From: Desulfogranum marinum
Lineage (GTDB): Bacteria > Desulfobacterota > Desulfobulbia > Desulfobulbales > Desulfobulbaceae
Direction: 5' to 3'
Assembly (NCBI RefSeq): GCF_016918565.1
Contig: NZ_JAFFQD010000010.1
Coordinates: forward strand, 1 to 64,000
DNA length: 64,000 nt
Shown here: positions 62,332-64,000 of the stretch, one piece after another
How the letters are laid out: the number at the start of each line of letters is the position of its first letter
How positions within the stretch are numbered: the stretch's first letter is position 1
Program-made: the position numbers and the translations under genes
Notes under the pieces: model-generated
What the model was told of the DNA's origin: nothing
Database searches by the model: none
The model's input: the letters and a program-made list of their open reading frames with translations, nothing else

Positions 62332-63888
62332 TTACGTTTGAATCTGACCGGCGATCTGCTGAATCTTGATAACTACAAACTCAGCGGGTTTGAGCGGGGC
62401 AAAGCCAACCACGATATTGACAATCCCCTGATCAATATCGTTCTGGGTGGTCGTTTCGCTGTCGCACTTGACGAAATAGGCCTCGCGTGGGCTGCTCCCC
62501 TGAAAGGCGCCCTGACGAAACAGGTTATGCATAAAGGCCCCGAGGTTCAGACGAATTTGCGACCAAAGCGGTTCATCGTTGGGCTCAAATACCACCCACT
62601 GGGTGCCGCGGAACAGACTTTCTTCGATAAACAGGGCCAACCGTCGCACCGGCAGATACTTCCACTCCGAAGCCAACTGGTCGGCGCCCCGTAGCGTGCG
62701 CGATCCCCATACGACCCTGCCGGTGATGGGAAAGGCGCGTAGGCAATTAACGGCCAAGGGGTTGAGCACGCCATTTTCGCCATCGGTCAGCTTAACGGTC
62801 AGCTCCACCACCCCCTTGAGCGTGGCGTCATTACCGGCCGGTGCTTTCCATATCCCCCGTTGACTGTCAGTGCGAGCCATGACACCGGCAACCGCCCCGC
62901 AGGGTGCAAATTCAGCCAGGCGGTTTTCCTGCAAGGGATCCGGCAGCTTGATGCGTGGGAAGTACAGTGCCGCATTGGTGCTGCGACTCAGACCCCAGCC
63001 CGGACTTTCCAAGCCTGTACCAGCATTGGTCAAATGCGATGGCTCTGTCCAGCTGGTGAGTGGATCGACCACATACATGGCCCTCCGGTTCTCGCAGTAG
63101 GTGGCCGCAGCGCTGCGGGTTTGAGAACCGATATCACCACCGACGGGCAGGGTCAGAGGGGGGATGCAGAGCAGGTTGAAGATATCAGCCTTTTCCAATG
63201 CCCAGATACCCTGTTTGAGATTTTCCAGCGAAGGATGGGAGATTTGATCATCGGTAATGGCTAACCCGTTGTCTCCGTCAGCATTGAATGCGGTTGAGGA
63301 GGTATTGTCCAGCATCGGGTCAACCCCTGGTGGAGGATCAGCATGATCAGTGGGTATTGTGCCGGGCGCAGTCCCATCTATACGAACCAGCCTGGACTGC
63401 TGTGCAAGCACATCAGTAATAAATCGTGCGCTATCGGTAACAGTGGAGACATTGAGGAAACGTTCTGTCACACCGGTACTTGTATCGCGGATGGTAAGGT
63501 TAAACAGGGTAGAGTCGGTAGGGACATGTTCAACCCTTACCCGCAACTTTTCACCCCATTCACCGCTGCTGGCTGCAACCAGATCAAAATTCGTAGGCAG
63601 GGTCAGCGTGGCTGCGTTGCCGCCGTTTTGTACCCGTATAATAAGGGCATCGTTGCCACCGTTCTGAAAAAATTGCCGTACAGCGTAACTCATACTGCTG
63701 TCGCGCCATAAGCCACCGAATAAGCGTTCATACTCAGCAAAACTCTGTACCCGGGTCGGTTCATTTTCCGGTCCGCGCAGGGCACGGCCGATAAAGGCGG
63801 TTATCGAGGTGGCGACCCCGGTGATCGTGCGGACCCCGCTGGACACCTCTTCAATATAAACGCCGGGATAGGATAAGGTTACAGGCAT
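62332..63888 (-). CDS. Contractile sheath protein (Afp2-4-like)
   Basis: The protein has 518 residues. It begins with the sheath N-terminus SYPGVYIEEVSSGVRTITGV and TSITAFIGRALRGPENEPTR, and ends with the C-terminal domain RTLRGADQLASEWKYLPVRR and QGAFQGSSPREAYFVKCDSE, which builds the interlocked outer layer. Length is normal for eCIS sheath subunits. The gene is preceded by a partial gene whose stop is 11 nt away. More sheath genes may lie to the right of the window. Confidence 0.96.
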   Translation of the reverse strand: MPVTLSYPGVYIEEVSSGVRTITGVATSITAFIGRALRGPENEPTRVQSFAEYERLFGGLWRDSSMSYAVRQFFQNGGNDALIIRVQNGGNAATLTLPTNFDLVAASSGEWGEKLRVRVEHVPTDSTLFNLTIRDTSTGVTERFLNVSTVTDSARFITDVLAQQSRLVRIDGTAPGTIPTDHADPPPGVDPMLDNTSSTAFNADGDNGLAITDDQISHPSLENLKQGIWALEKADIFNLLCIPPLTLPVGGDIGSQTRSAAATYCENRRAMYVVDPLTSWTEPSHLTNAGTGLESPGWGLSRSTNAALYFPRIKLPDPLQENRLAEFAPCGAVAGVMARTDSQRGIWKAPAGNDATLKGVVELTVKLTDGENGVLNPLAVNCLRAFPITGRVVWGSRTLRGADQLASEWKYLPVRRLALFIEESLFRGTQWVVFEPNDEPLWSQIRLNLGAFMHNLFRQGAFQGSSPREAYFVKCDSETTTQNDIDQGIVNIVVGFAPLKPAEFVVIKIQQIAGQIQT

Positions 63889-63899
63889 AACTATTCTCC

Positions 63900-64000
63900 T
63901 TATGGGGTTGAATCACGACCGACCAGGATTTCAATCACTGCATCGGCTCCGGTGCTGTTGGTAAAGGTTAGACTGGTGGCACCGCCGAGCAGACTCACCG
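63900..64000 (-). CDS. 3' end of an unidentified eCIS gene, cut by the right edge
   Basis: Only the final 33 codons are present, reading LLGGATSLTFTNSTGADAVI and then EILVGRDSTP. It is a beta-rich C-terminus that I cannot assign. It is 11 nt upstream of the sheath start and shares its orientation, so it is probably the preceding eCIS gene. Confidence 0.6.
   Translation of the reverse strand, partial: VSLLGGATSLTFTNSTGADAVIEILVGRDSTP

Noticed and set aside
38333-64000. Interpretation as prophage, R-type pyocin or type VI secretion
   Set aside because: There are no capsid, terminase, lysis or TssJLM genes in view; DUF4157, DUF4255 and a dedicated AAA+ ATPase point to an eCIS.

Overview
The window looks like a chromosomal segment of an anaerobic, selenoprotein-making bacterium, most likely a Desulfobacterota (Desulfobulbales-like) sulfate or sulfur metaboliser. 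The support is indirect: a class III ribonucleotide reductase, a two-subunit B12-dependent methylmalonyl-CoA mutase with its MeaB chaperone, a membrane polyferredoxin paired with a Tat-exported DUF362 protein, an iron-sulfur flavoprotein, and a peroxiredoxin gene with an in-frame UGA at its catalytic position. No rRNA, tRNA or CRISPR array was seen.

Region 1 (1-7.7 kb) is B12-centred. A truncated nrdD and the mutA-mutB-meaB operon are divergent, and each has its own cobalamin riboswitch. The mut leader ends in a very strong intrinsic terminator. A corrinoid adenosyltransferase gene (cobO, 37.5 kb) belongs to the same theme.

Region 2 (7.7-38 kb) is a patchwork of short housekeeping and redox units separated by long gaps. 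It holds an MFS exporter, ribB with an FMN riboswitch, a hybrid kinase with an HD-GYP regulator, CsaA, YjbQ, polyferredoxin with DUF362, a hydrolase, YbaN, a DUF2235 phospholipase-like protein, a rhodanese, UbiD, an ATP-grasp protein, MetY with a divergent LysR, gloA-gshA, a TetR regulator, a selenocysteine peroxiredoxin, a decayed thioredoxin reductase and an iron-sulfur flavoprotein. The gaps hold gene debris (RAYT and IS1182-like transposase remnants, pieces of a sigma-54 activator, a HAD dehalogenase and a ferredoxin-type protein) and at least three families of dispersed repeats. Four TTGA-N8-TCAA palindromes lie upstream of gloA and around the tetR/peroxiredoxin region and suggest a small thiol or electrophile stress regulon.

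Region 3 (38.3-64 kb, all minus strand, visibly more GC-rich) is an extracellular contractile injection system (eCIS). From right to left it encodes sheath, inner tube, a zinc-ribbon baseplate protein, a disordered linker protein, a DUF4255 terminator-like protein, an AAA+ ATPase, a small protein, a DUF4157/LysM effector-like protein, an Afp7-like tube protein, a LysM protein, a VgrG split into gpD and gpV halves, a PAAR-like tip, gp25, two large gpJ-type baseplate proteins (one carrying a PA14 domain), a gpI-type protein, and a DUF6519/beta-helix protein. Most neighbours overlap by 4-8 nt, so they are probably translationally coupled. The cluster runs off the right edge, and no tape measure is visible.

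The strongest leads are the selenocysteine peroxiredoxin with a SECIS-like hairpin, the eCIS effector candidate with a possible caspase-type His/Cys pair, the PA14-bearing baseplate protein, and the paired divergent B12 riboswitches.
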